DNA of 64,000 nt from assembly GCA_947179155.2 (NCBI GenBank), contig OX359280.1, positions 15,096,001 through 15,160,000 of the forward strand. Reading direction: 5' to 3'. Position numbers and translations under genes: made by a program. The notes beneath the pieces were generated by a model. The model saw only the letters and a list, made by a program, of their open reading frames with translations, searched no databases and was not told the DNA's origin. This stretch comes from Hedera helix. Lineage: Eukaryota > Streptophyta > Magnoliopsida > Apiales > Araliaceae. This document shows positions 40,693-52,162 of this stretch, piece after piece. How positions within the stretch are numbered: the stretch's first letter is position 1; each line of letters begins with the position of its first letter.

Positions 40693-41277
40693 CTAGATTT
40701 TTCTAGCCTTCTTATTGATCTTGTGGATCATATTGATCACCACAAACCTATTGATTTCCAACCCCAAATCTCCGGCTAGTGCAGGAAATTTAGTTATTTG
40801 CTTCTCGAGTGTAGAGTACGTAGTACCATAGGCTCGTTTGATTCGACCACGATTTGCTTGTATGCGATATTCTTCCTTTTGGGAAGCTTCTAACTGAATC
40901 TGTAGTTGATAGCTTCTTTCAGCTTCATCCAACCATCGCCTTTCAAGCACTTCCATTATCCCATTGGCCTTGTTCATGTTGGTCTAGTTTTCAGTTTGGA
41001 GTTGTTCAACACGCTCTTCTTAAGCTTCTCTGTATGCCAACATTTCAGCAGCCTGCTCTTCCAACTCGGTGATGATCTCATCGTAAGTTGGTAGGTCTAT
41101 GACATCTTCATTATCTAATGAGGGAACTTGATTAACCTCTCCGGCATTATGTAGTTCCATGTTATGATTAGGCTCTTCTATTTTGGACTCACCACTTAAA
41201 TGTTCGCTCGGATCACTGTCGTTGCCTAAATCTTGAGCGTTGTCTTTCATGATGTCTAATCCGTTTATGTCAGCCAT
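40693..41277 (-). pseudogene. Gypsy-3 ORF1, extra coiled-coil protein upstream of gag
   Basis: Begins MADINGLDIMKDNAQD at 41277, with an acidic first half (SDPSEHLSGESKIEE) and then heptad-rich sequence (YDEIITELEEQAAEML) that should form a coiled coil. One in-frame stop at 41019-41017 and another near 40984 split it; the second half (40977-40693) goes on with EVLERRWLDEAERSYQLQ and ends IKRAYGTTYSTLEK plus a basic tail. It resembles gypsy-2 ORF1 in place, charge pattern and the YxTTYSTL/YRSSYGTL segment. Extra ORFs upstream of gag are known in some plant Ty3/gypsy lineages; the function of this one is unknown. Confidence 0.75.
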
Positions 41278-41308
41278 TTCTACAAAACAAGGTTGACTTT
41301 AATTAGTA
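41278..41308 (-). promoter_or_regulatory. Putative branch point and 3' splice site before gypsy-3 ORF1
   Basis: The - strand has TACTAAT (41308-41302), then CCTTGTTTTGTAG, 2 nt before the ATG at 41277. This is a good plant acceptor by eye. Confidence 0.5.
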
Positions 41309-41461
41309 TAGTTATTTTCTATTAATGTCTTTTAAGTACTTAAGATTTAAAGTTTATTATCATCTTTTAATTATCTATTAGACTCTTCACAAGTCTATTT
41401 AATTTAATCGATCAGATTATATCCTAAAGTACTTGCTACTTTAGAGATATAATCTACTACT

Positions 41462-41473
41462 TTGATACCAACC
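41462..41473 (-). other. Gypsy-3 primer binding site (iMet type)
   Basis: The - strand after the LTR end CGTCACA reads GGTTGGTATCAAA. TGGTATCA matches the 3' end complement of initiator Met-tRNA. Only about 185 bp separate it from ORF1. Confidence 0.75.
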
Positions 41474-44400
41474 TGTGACGTCCCCAAAACACTATACTTA
41501 CTATAACTGACTTGGTGCTCACTATAAATGTTAAATCATTAAGTTTATAGATGATTTCATTTATTCATAAACAAAGTTCTCATCTTAATTCCCAAAGATC
41601 TTTCATTATTTCATACCAAGTCCTTGTAACATTTTATCCTTAATATTTAGATATTCTATAACTTTACATGTTCCAACATCCACGACATTAAATCATTAGG
41701 ACGACTCTTGGGAACCTCTCGCGGTGAAATTTTGCATCTTCACCCGTGATAAATGTTTGCATCTTTATCTGTGACAAATGGTTGTATCTTTGTTCGATGC
41801 AAAATTCTCTTTCTATGCAGAACATTACCAACTAGTTAAAACCCTCATTCGAAACATATTTGTTTATAGTGATATCTCTTCATATTAATAATCTTGCTTA
41901 TCCGACATTCAAAATAGTAATAACGAGTTATATCTGGGTCCGAGGAACCTTAACGATGGATTTGACCAGTCAACATCGCTTAGTCTTGTCTCGGATGTAC
42001 AACACTCCCAAGTTATTTACCAATCCTCATCTAGATAAATAGATCATTATTAATACTATGTTAAGTTTTAACAATTATAGGTTTAATCAAAGTAAAGACG
42101 TAATAAGAGAATGTGATAAAACTTGATAATATTTATATAATATTCGGTTACATGTGTAGAACTTATTCTTATTACAAAATGTCATTATTACTACAGTTAA
42201 GAACAATTAAGAAAAGCAGTAAACTAATCTATGCGTTTATTCTTTCCTTTCTTCTTTGGGCTAGAGTTCTCGGGTTTGTCTACGAGTTAGGTTTATTTGC
42301 AATAGTGAGCTAAGATGATCAGCAAGTCTTAAACACATAGCATATAAGTGAACTCACACTAATATGGATTATAAGGATTCATGGCACAACAATTGATATT
42401 ACAAATATTTTTAACATAGCAAGACTGAGTGGTGATTAAACCTTGAATTGTTCTTTGTCTTTCGACTTAGAACGATTTACAGTGGATACAGAAAGGGGAT
42501 CAACCTAACGACATCCTATGTTTGCATAACATACCTACATTGGATAGATCAGGAATATCGATACATATTTGTTCATCTCAGTTTACTTTACATGTTAGGA
42601 TCACCCCAAGACAACTTAGTTTGATATTATAAAGCATGATTTGAAATATATCATGAATAAACATTTTATTTTGCAAGTTACGTCGAAACAAGAAGCAATA
42701 ACTCTCATATCAAAGATTTATAACACGTTGCATATAAAAAATCTATAAATCACATAAAAAGCAAGTAAATAAATGTGAAGGATAGAAAATTATCCTTAAT
42801 ACACAATTAGGGTTTTTCAGTAATCGCTTAAAGTGCCTATATAAAGGGTTTCACGTACCCGAATGTTAGTTCATCAAATTTTCTTATTCTATAACCGTTT
42901 TTATAACTAAACTAGACTATTTTCATCGGCAGAATGTTTAGGCGGCTTGGCTAACTCAAAACCTTAAATTTTGGTGCCAAAATTCGAGAGTCCCTTTATT
43001 TTTCCCAGCTTTAACGTCCTTTACGGTAACTGTCATAACTTTGTCATACGAAAATATTTTGAAGTAATTCTTGAGTTTAAATTGCTTATAATTTCATGAT
43101 CTAAAACTTTTATCTGTATTTCTAAGGCAGATTCAGATTTTTAGGTTTTGAAAAATGGCAAAGCAGACAGTAAGCATTGTTTGACCAATATTCTTAGGGT
43201 TAACCATGTGAAACATAGTACCGTTTGCTTTAAATATTTAAGAAATCATGTTATAAAAGTTAATAATACATTATGACATAAAAATAATAATTCATAAACC
43301 TTGTCATAGAATGATTCATGACTTTTGCCCAAGAACACACGAAGAACACGAAGAACGGAAAAACCGTACATGGTAACGACTTATGTTCGCTTTTGGTTTT
43401 TGAACTTGAAATAATTTGAGCATTATAACTGCTTACATAAGTGATTATAACATTTTATAATTGAAAAAATTTGGTCATTATAACGACTTGTATAATTGAT
43501 TATAATAATTTATATTAATTGCTCAAGAACATACGAAGAACACGAAGAACGGAAAAACCGTACATGGCTACAACATACGTTCTTGAGCTTTAAACTACGA
43601 AATGAAATTTGACATTATAACTACTATAAAATGAAGAAAGGCTCAAGAACACGTGAAGAACACGGAGAACGACAATCGTACATGGTTACAACTCATGTTC
43701 TTGAGCTTTTGAAAATTAAAGACGAAAGAAAATCCAAATATAATAACTACTAGAGATTGTACCTCTTGAATTTGCAAGCTTTAACTATTTCTTTGCAATT
43801 TCTTCTCAAGAACTCACTCAGTAATCTTTGATTATAACTTTAATGCTTAGAAATTAGCTTTGGAAAAATGTAACGAATGAATGAAGAACTAGCTCCCTAT
43901 TTATAGAAAAATCAAATTTCATTAATCGCATTTTTACCCCGGCTTATTACACTTTGCACCCTAGCACTTGCATCATTGCTTACATCACCCTAGCATATTC
44001 TTGGAATATTTCTTTAGGGTTGAATCATTACATAAATCACCTTAGTATATTCTTGGAATATTCTTTTAGGGCTTGCATCATCATTGCATCATTGCTTACA
44101 TCATCCATATTTTCTACGTATTATTTTCGTATAATGTCCGTATACTTTTCGTATTATACGGTATAACTAAATCAGTTAGTCTTGTAGTTCATTTCTAACC
44201 AAGTTAGTTCATTCCTAACTAAATTAGTTCATTTTAAGTCTTTTGTTTTAATTGACCTTTATTGATTTAAAAGTCTGACATTACGGAGTTTTGTTCTGTA
44301 TAAACACTATTTTGTGAAGTGAAAAGTCTGAAAGATTTGGCACGCTTTTCGATGAATAGTATTTTTGACAACTATTTCTCAGAAAATGGTTAGACGATCA

Positions 44401-46918
44401 AAGAGGAAAAAAATATTATTCTTCTTTTCCCTATTTCGTCCTATTCTCGACGCGCTTTTTGAGAAAAACTTTTATCGGCTATAACGTGTTTTCAATGCGT
44501 GGGAAAGATAAATCCTGAAGCAGAATGTCATTTTAACGTATATATTGTAGACACCCAAATTTTGCACTTCTCTACTAACCCTGGCAGGAGGGCAAAGTTG
44601 TCACTTGACCCGACATGCGAAAAGGAAGGTGGACCCCAACACGTAGCCACCCCAACGACTTACGGTCAAAGCCGCCACAACGAACAACGAGCATCAGGTT
44701 ACTTGAGTCAAGGCAAACAGTTGATCCAGAAGAACCTGATTTGATCACAAAAGACGACTAATGGCCACTACGCTTACGATGTTCGGGGGCCTTCCAAAAT
44801 AATACAGCAGAAATTGGCGATTTAAGATCGCGTGGCACGGAATCGAAAAAAGCAAGCCGGGCAGCCGCTGGTGCACCTGTGGCCACCGACAAAGGGGACA
44901 ATGCGCGGCTCGAGGAGACAACCCGACAGCCGAGGATTCAGCACATGCGGCTAGCGAACCCAGCCGCAGATGCACCTGTGGCTGCCTGCGGAATGCTATA
45001 CATTGCCATTTCCACCCGAGAGATAAAAAAAAGAGAGAAACTGTAAGTTTTAGAGAGAGAGAGAGAAAGTGCGCGGGAGGAGAGAGAAATGCTCGGGTCT
45101 TTGATAGATTCAAGTAATAAATCCATTTTCTTTTGCTAATTAGTCAAGTGTTCTTGGGGTGTTGTCCGATTCGTGAAATAAGAATCTTTCATCGGTATTT
45201 TGCAAGGTGAAAAGGGTGTTCTCTTTGATATTTTATTGCTCGTATTGCTAGTATAATCTTGTGTTTTGGGTCGTTTAATGTAGTATGTTATTATATTGAT
45301 GATGATCCGTGGATTAGGGGTTATTAACGAGGGTTCCATCGGAGCGTAACTTCCTCCTAATGCCCCGATGATATTTGTACGGTTGTATATCATTTACTGT
45401 GGTAATGAATAGTTCGTAGTGTTGGGTTTGCGATCTTTGAGTTGTGTAATGTAATAATAAGTCTAGTACCGTTAGATTTGCCTTGGTATGGTTGTGTAGT
45501 GATTTGGGTAACTGTGAGCCTAGGGAGGAGATCCTCGTGATCAAATCCTGATGATGGACATTTTTTGTGGATGTAATCGTTGTATAGGGTCCATGGTTGT
45601 ATATATGTAATATCGAGCCTTAAAGCGACACCAAACCGTGATCGGGTTAAGGCCCCGTAATAATAAAATATGTGATTGTGGGTGTTTGGGGTTATTTAGA
45701 CGGCTCACATGTCCATGGGTAGCCTCAACACGTTTTGGATGCTTGTTTTGATTTACGACACAAAAAACGGTTTTCCAAAATAAGGCAAACGATGAAGATT
45801 TTCTAAAAAAATGATCAAATTAGGATATTAGATTCACGAGGTTTAAAAATAAAGAGTTTTGGCAAACTTTGATCCTTGTTTGACGTAAAGGCTCCATTTG
45901 GTTTTGAAATGTCATAAAAGATGTTTTTGTAAAAAATGAATAAACGCTTTCATTAAACTTTGTGCATAGGGTTAAAGAGTTCTAAAAGTTGCCTTCATTT
46001 TATTTGAATTTACTGTTAGAAGGCAATGTATAGTCTCCATTCCTATTTGACAAAAGTTTAAAAAACTATTCTTTTCTAAAAATGACATCTAATAATAAAA
46101 CCTCATTGTTTTCAAAATTAAAATCAATCTTTATTATAAAAAAAACTAAGCCTTGTCATTCGGGTCAAAATATGTCTAAACGTTTTCCGACAAAACACGT
46201 TTTCCATAAAGAATCAAAACGATTTTCACGCAACAAATCACCACAACCATCACCTAGGCACGCACGCACACACACGCAACACACACATTTTTAGGATTTA
46301 AGAGGATAGGAAAATATCAAGATTGCGGTAACCATGTTTTCACGGAAGTCGGGGGGTGCCTAACACCTTCCTCTCGCTTAAGCAAGCCCCCGAACTCTAT
46401 GAATCTCGGTTTGCAGACCAATTAACTCGGAGTCACATATGAGCCATTGCGATTACGAAAACAAAATTCGGATGAGTTGGTACATCCATTTTAAATATAC
46501 CAACTGTCGGCTCTGGTCAATTGGATCATCATAAAATCGACCTTTTAAACCCCGTCGACATTCAAGCTGACCCTTTTCCAAAAAACACATCTTAATCCAA
46601 AGGCTAAAATTGGAAAGGGCATTTATTATTAAAAAACGAAATGACGAAATCCCGGCATCGACATATATAATGCTCGAGGGCCTAGATTAGATTTTCTAGG
46701 GTTTAAACCCTAGGGTTTAGGGTTTATGTTTTATCCTCTTTTTTGATTTTTGAAAAAAAAAGTTTTATTCTCCTTTTACGTGCTAAGGTTGGATACTTGA
46801 ACCGAAACACATAAATAAACAATAACAAAGATTCTATAACACATATAAGATGTAATTCAAGCTTTATTTATTCATAGAAAGTCGGATTACAACTCTCTCG
46901 AAAGTTTGGAACATTACA
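41474..46918 (-). repeat. Gypsy-3 5' LTR, interrupted by solo LTR H
   Basis: Homologous with 32609-35952 on both sides of H. - strand TGTAATGTTCC at 46918 and GGGGACGTCACA at 41474. TATA at 43905-43898, donor-like GT at 43762/43761, palindromic units at 43327-43706, hairpin at 42306-42321. Without H it is about 3.3 kb. The 46690-46725 part contains TTTAGGG-like repeats that the 3' LTR lacks. Confidence 0.92.
44546..46663 (+). mobile_element. Solo LTR H (TGTAGACACCC type)
   Basis: 2118 bp, from TGTAGACACCC to GGCATCGACA, with perfect TSD TATAT (44541-44545, 46664-46668). It is less AT-rich than its surroundings and unrelated to the other LTRs here. The termini fit Ty3/gypsy LTRs of plants, but the lineage cannot be told without internal sequence. 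ORFs inside are not supported. Confidence 0.88.
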
Positions 46919-47568
46919 AGTTCATACATTAACAGCTATAATAACTCATATGTTTCATCCTAGTTATTGACCCTTCCTTTATCCTTAACTTTTCTCGATT
47001 CTAAGAAACCTTTGAATCTAGCTAAAAACATTTTAATAATAGTAAAAGTGAGCAAAAAATTTGCCTTTCAAGTATTGAACAAACAAAGATACAGTAATTA
47101 TAAATAAGGTATAAACTTTATGGAATCTTCAGCAATCATAAAAGAATTGTGAAGAAGCTCGAGTAAATAGGATTAAATTATTTTCTTTTAATTTAAGACT
47201 CTTTCATACTAAGGGGTAACTATGGACCATGAACCTTTTTGAATTCAACAGTTGTACATACTACGAATTCTGCATGTGTTCCTTAGTTAATTAGCTAGAA
47301 CTTTTTCCATGAGTGTGAATAGATGATCAGTCTACTAAAACTCTTTGTTATGCATAACATGGAAAATTGACCCTCACTTGTGTCTTGTCAGTCATCTCCA
47401 GCTTATCAGTCACATCTGACTTAGATTTTCCCCCTTTATCGGGGTTGTTCAACTTAGTTCGTTTATAATAGTTCACATCAATAAAAATTTGATTTGAATT
47501 ATGTTTCAAAGAATTTTATTTTTCGGTAAATATTTTCAACGTTTTTTTGCTGATTCAAATATCATTGA
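46919..47568 (-). mobile_element. LTR E, piece 2
   Basis: Continues LTR E between gypsy-3 and gypsy-2. On the + strand it keeps the order of conserved tail blocks seen in other reversed LTRs: GTGAGC...TTTGC hairpin remnant (47049-47064), then TTATGCATAACAT (47348) and GACCCTC. There is no coding sequence. Confidence 0.6.
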
Positions 47569-47788
47569 TGTAATGTCCTAGAATTTCCACGTCATTATAA
47601 ATTAAATTATTAATTTAATTTCTAACGAGTTAGTTTTACGAGATTATTTAAATCTTTTTATGTGATTAATTAATTACGTAATTAAATAATTATGTAATTA
47701 ATTACTAGAATTAATTAAAGAGGGTCATTAATATGTTATTAAATTAGTGAACAAACCCTAAAGTTTTATTAAATTAGTGAACAAACCT
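47569..47788 (+). repeat. Gypsy-2 5' LTR remnant
   Basis: Matches 53759-53958 to about 47768, then repeats a nearby piece (AAATTAGTGAACAAAC at 47771, as at 47741) and jumps into the internal leader. About 3.6 kb of LTR and the PBS are missing. The repeated piece looks like filler at a deletion junction. Confidence 0.88.
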
Positions 47789-47982
47789 AAGTTATAACCT
47801 TAGTATGAAACTCATATCGAGTGCGTTAGGAAATGAATCGGGAAGATTCATCATGTTGTGTATTTTTGGAGATGGATTGAGAAAATCCATCGAGCCGAGA
47901 TGTACATGATAAAATATCATTTCATTTCATCAATGAATATATTTTATTGCTGTACTAACGTTTGTTATTTTTATGATATAGG
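47789..47982 (+). other. Gypsy-2 leader with putative branch point and 3' splice site
   Basis: Short leader without gene. TACTAAC at 47953-47959, then TTTGTTATTTTTATGATATAG ending one base before the ORF1 ATG at 47983: a textbook branch point, pyrimidine-rich tract and AG. A GGGAAGATTCATC and GAAAATCCATC pair precedes it. Confidence 0.5.
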
Positions 47983-48840
47983 ATGGCAGAGATCGGACAG
48001 TCGAGTCGCATTGTTGAGGAGGACTATATTGATATCCATATGGATACTGCACAGCCGCGGGTGGCTGCCCCTGTAGAGGAGACAGAGTCATATCCTGAGG
48101 AGGGGGATCGTGTGGAACCCGTCTGGGGCGGAGTCATGAGGCCTTACAGTGAGGATGAGGCAGAGTCAGAGGAGTCTGAGGAGGAGGAGTCAGCTGATGG
48201 CATGGGCACCACTGCCGCTGACATCATAGAGGGACTGACCACTAGGAACGAGGAGTTGGAGGCAAGGGTCCAGCATTTAGAGGAGCATAATCTGACCCAC
48301 CAGCACATGGAGGATCAGTATAGGGATGCGGCTTACCAGTTCTCTGGCGAGAACATAGAGCTGAAGGAGAGGATCGTAGGACTGGAGGATCAGGTACAGG
48401 AGTACGAGGATTCGGTGGAGCACTTTGCAGTTCTAACACATTAGCTGGTAGATCAGGATGTGGAGCTGCAGGCTAAGTTAGCAGTAGCTGAGACTAGGTT
48501 AGTCGAGGCTGAGCTGAAGGTTCAGCAGGTTCAGGCAGAGAAGGCCGCCATCCGTGCACATTGGCAGGAGGCGATAGAGGACCGTATGGAGATGGAGACG
48601 CAGCGGGACGCCGCTCATGGTCAGATGATTGAGCTAGAGGAAGAGATCCGCGAGAAGCGGGTGAGGACGGATAGACTTAGCTACGTCTACCGATCTTCAT
48701 ATGGTACACTTCAGAGCAGGGTGCACTACTACCCAGCTGAGGAGGGCCAGTCTATGCACACCATTAGCAGGAATGTGGTAATGGCCATCGAGGATGAGGA
48801 GTATGACGACGCGATCCGTAGGGGGATGGGTATTCAGTAG
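47983..48840 (+). pseudogene. Gypsy-2 ORF1, extra coiled-coil protein upstream of gag
   Basis: 286 codons with one in-frame TAG (48442). The start is chosen at MAEIGQSSRIVEED, one base after the AG. Residues about 55-75 are very acidic (EDEAESEESEEEESAD). From about 80 to 235 the sequence is heptad-like (EELEARVQHLEEH, ELKERIVGLEDQVQE, then AKLAVAETRLVEAELKVQ), so a long coiled coil is likely. The C-terminal 50 residues (SYVYRSSYGTLQSRV) match gypsy-3 ORF1 weakly. No known domain is recognised. It is more GC-rich than the rest of the element. A role in particle assembly or RNA export would be guesswork. Confidence 0.82.
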
Positions 48841-49189
48841 TGGTAGTTGTTTTCTAATTTCATATGTAAATAGACGCAGTAGAACCCAACTTTTATTTTA
48901 TTAGAGGGTTAATATGTCACTAAATCCCAACTCTGGGAAGTTGTAGGATATGTAAGATCCCATCTTTTGTAGCTTCTCAGGGATAGAAGCATTTATAGCG
49001 GTATGCTTTCGATGTAAAGTGCTATGCACTACTGTTTTAGCATATGATTATAAATGCAGTCAAATTTATGTTTATATGTGTGTTGAAATAATTATTTGTA
49101 TTTTAGCTAAATATTGCCTAAGATACAAAATAATGAAATGAAAAAGATGAAACCAGTATAATAATGTAAATTTTTGTTTATAACAGAAA
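48841..49189 (+). other. Gypsy-2 spacer between ORF1 and gag, with putative 3' splice site
   Basis: No gene. It aligns with 1764-2220 of gypsy-1. It ends TTTTTGTTTATAACAG, 3 nt before the gag ATG at 49190, as before the other gag starts. Confidence 0.6.
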
Positions 49190-50989
49190 ATGCCGCCACG
49201 TAGAGAACCACCAAGAAACCAGGGGGTAGAAGAGTCAGTTAACAACGACGAGGGGGGACACAACGTAGACCCAATGCAAAACTTCGTAGACATGCTAGCT
49301 GAGGCAATGCAAAACCGCCACCTAGTAGTAGCAAATCCGCCACCACCACCAAATCAGTTGGCGAATTTCAAAGACTTTAAAGCGGTAGGACTGCCAGAGT
49401 TTAGGGGAACGTCGGACCCGATAGAAGCCCAGTCATGGGTAAAGGAAATAGAGAAAGCATTTGTTATCTCTAGAGTGGCTGAGGAGAAAAAGACGATTTT
49501 TGCTACCTACATGATGAAGGGAGAAGCCAATTTCTGGTGGGAAGCCAATCAGAATAGGGCTGGCGATGGTGTGGCGCCATGGACAAGATTCAAGGAAATA
49601 TTCGATGAGAATTATTTTCCGAAGAGTATGAAAAGTAGGATGGAGGTAAAGTTTCTAGAACTAAAGCAGGAGAACATGTCGGTACTGGAGTACGCGGTAA
49701 AATTTAATGAGCTGGCCAGGTTCGCTCCACATCAAGTGGACACGGTGGAATGCAAGGCCAGAAGGTTTGAGAATGGATTGAGACCTTGGATATTCAACAA
49801 GGTAGCGGTACTGCAGATTGACTCGTTCTCAACTTTGCTAGAGAAGTCAATCATTGATGAAGGAGGAAGCGACGCGTTAACCAAGTACAACCAAGAGAGA
49901 AATAAGAAGAAAAATGAAGGGGGAAGCAAGAACAGCAACAGTGGAGGCAATAATAATAGCAACAAGCGTAAATGGGACAGCAACAATAACAAGAGCTCGG
50001 GGAATCAACAAGGAAATACCCAGAAGAAGACGGCGTATAATATTTGTGGGAAGAACCATTTCGGGGAGTGCAGGAAAGGGAAGAATACATGTTATAACTG
50101 CGGTCAGGTGGGACATATTTCTCCAAATTGTCCCCTCCCAAAGAAAGTGAGAGGCTTTTCTTGCGGAGCATCTGACCACATGATAAAAGATTTCCCTAAA
50201 AAGAAGAATGACGGGGGTAGCGGCTACAAGGGCAATAACAACAAATTGGCTATCGGGGGACCGGTACCACAGAACAAGCCGACTGCCCGGACATTCAATA
50301 TGACGGTGCAAGATGTCATGGGGTCAAAAGACGTGGTGTCAGGTATTATTCCGATCAATAATATAAATGCATATGTATTGTTTGATTCGGGTGCTACCTG
50401 TTCATTTGTGTCTGATGATTTCGCTAGACGGTTAGAATTGCCTAGAGACAAACTAGAAAACAATATAAACATAGAAATTGCTAATAAAGAAGTAATTCCG
50501 GTAGAGCACATACATAGAAATTGTTGTGCTGAAATCAGGGGTCAGAAGTTAAATGTGAATCTAATTCCAATACGTCTGGGGGAATTCGATGTAATACTTG
50601 GGATGGATTGGTTGTTTAACCACGGGGCGATAATTGATTGTCAGAAGAAGTGCATACACCTTAAGACACCAAATAAGTCTAAGGTCGTATTTTATGGCAG
50701 CAAATCGTCAAGACAGTCTTCTTGTCTGACGATGATGCAAGCCAAGAAATTATTGAAGAAAGGTTGTGTAGGGTATTTGGCTCATGTGGTTGATACACAA
50801 GTGGTGAGTCCCGAGATGGAGCAAATACCAGTAGTTAGGGAGTTTATGGATGTTTTTCCAGATGTACTGTCAGGCTTACCGCCGGACAGAGAAATAGAAT
50901 TTGCGATTGATTTAGTACCGGGGACAGCGCCGATATCAAAGGCACCGTATAGAATGGCTCCGGTAGAAATGAAAGAGTTGATGGTGTAA
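49190..50989 (+). pseudogene. gag-pol: Gypsy-2 gag, protease and start of RT
   Basis: 599 codons. Residues 1-60 are a variable N-terminus with a proline run. 70-220 are the retrotransposon Gag domain (GEANFWWEA, YFPKSMKSRMEVKFLEL, LEYAVKFNELARFAPHQV). An Asn/Lys-rich basic linker follows. Knuckles: a remnant at about 285, a perfect CYNCGQVGHISPNC at about 300, and a third that lost one Cys (FSCGASDHMIKDF). The protease has YVLFDSGATCSFVS at about 395-408 and LGEFDVILGMDWL. RT begins KAPYRMAPVEMKELMV and stops at TAA 50987, where a CAA (Gln) codon is expected: a single base change. Gag and Pol are in one frame, usual for Tekay-like elements. Confidence 0.93.
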
Positions 50990-52162
50990 TTGCAGGAGTT
51001 GTTGGATAATAAGTACATTCAGTCAAGTGTTTCTCCATGGGGAGTACCGGTGCTGTTTGTAAAGAAGAAGGATGGATCGATGAGACTGTGTATGGATTAT
51101 AGGGAGCTGAATAAAGTAACAATTAAGAACAAGTACCCGTTACCACGAATTGACGATCTTTTCGATCAATTGAAAGGGGCGAAGTACTTTTTAAGGATTG
51201 ACTTAAGGACTGGTTATCATCAGTTGAAAGTCAGGAATAAGGATGTACCCAAGACGGCATTCAGAACTCGATATGGGCATTATGAGTTTCTGGTGATGTC
51301 GTTTGGACTAACGAATGCACCAACCGCATTTATGGACATGATGAACAGAATATTCAAGCAATACTTGGATAAATTTGTAGTCGTGTTCGTTGACGATATT
51401 TTGGTGTATTCCAAAACGGAGGAAGAGCATGCTGAACACCTAAGATTGGTGTTGGAGATTTTACGGAAGGAGAATTTGTACGCTAAGTTTTCAAAGTGTG
51501 AATTCTGGTTGGAAAGAGTTCAATTTTTAGGTCATGTTATTGACAAGGAGGGATTTTCGGTTGATCCGGCGAAGGTTGAATCGGTAATGAATTGGGAACA
51601 ACCAAGGACGCTGACAGAAGTAAGAAGTTTCTTAGGGTTAACAGGTTACTATCGGAGATTCATTCAAGACTTCTCAAAGATAGCAACACCATTGACCAAC
51701 TTAACAAGAAAGACGGTAAAATACGTGTGGACGGAGAAGTGTGAGGAAAGTTTTCAGGAGTTAAAGAAAAGACTTAGTAAAGCACCTATATTGACCTTAC
51801 CAAACGATACAGGAGGTTTTACTGTCTACAGTGATGCATCGCACAAGGGACTTGGCTGTGTGCTTATGCAAAATGGCAAAGTCGTTGCGTATGCGTCTAG
51901 ACAATTAAAAGATTATGAGAAGGGATATCCTACCCACGACTTGGAATTGGCAGCGGTAGTCTTTGCCCTTAAAATTTGGAGGCATTACTTATATGGAGAG
52001 AAATGTGAGATATTCACAGACCACAAGAGTCTAAAGTATATCTTCACACAGAAGGAGTTGAATATGAGGCAACAGAGATGGTTGGAATTGATCAAAGATT
52101 ATGATTGTGAAATTCTATATCAATCCCGGCAAGGCCAACGTAGTAGCGGATGCTCTGAGTAG
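50990..52162 (+). pseudogene. pol: Gypsy-2 RT and RNase H
   Basis: 390 codons in frame with the preceding block. RT: MRLCMDYRELNKVTIKN, catalytic RIDLRTGYHQL, VMSFGLTNAPTAF and the intact VVFVDDILVYSK, the only chromovirus RT here that keeps both Asp. Then comes FLGLTGYYRRFIQDFSKI, RNase H YSDASHKGLGCVLMQ, ELAAVVFALKIWRHYLYG and FTDHKSLKYIF with its catalytic Asp. A frameshift at about 52120 turns the NVVADALSRK region into an unrelated tail. Confidence 0.93.

Larger units (their letters stand above)
32609..46918 (-). mobile_element. Gypsy-3: Ty3/gypsy chromovirus, full structure, decayed
   Basis: On the - strand: 5' LTR 46918-41474, PBS, ORF1 (41277-40693), gag (40476), protease, RT, RNase H, integrase, chromodomain (to 36000), PPT and 3' LTR 35952-32609. 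Near-perfect TSD AGTTT/AGTTC (32604-32608, 46919-46923) in LTR E. Pol order PR-RT-RH-INT with the KIVDKKEQ-type tail places it with Tekay/Del-like chromoviruses. A solo LTR (44546-46663) sits in its 5' LTR. Both LTRs and all coding blocks are recognisable, but stops and frameshifts abound. Confidence 0.93.

Noticed and set aside
44745..45126. Overlapping - strand frames of 122 and 62 codons in solo LTR H
   Set aside because: Leucine/serine-rich translations of a purine-rich LTR segment with no conserved motif, wholly inside an LTR.
46690..46725. TTTAGGG repeats as an interstitial telomere site
   Set aside because: Only about three degenerate units, partly palindromic, inside the gypsy-3 LTR; too short to be more than local slippage.
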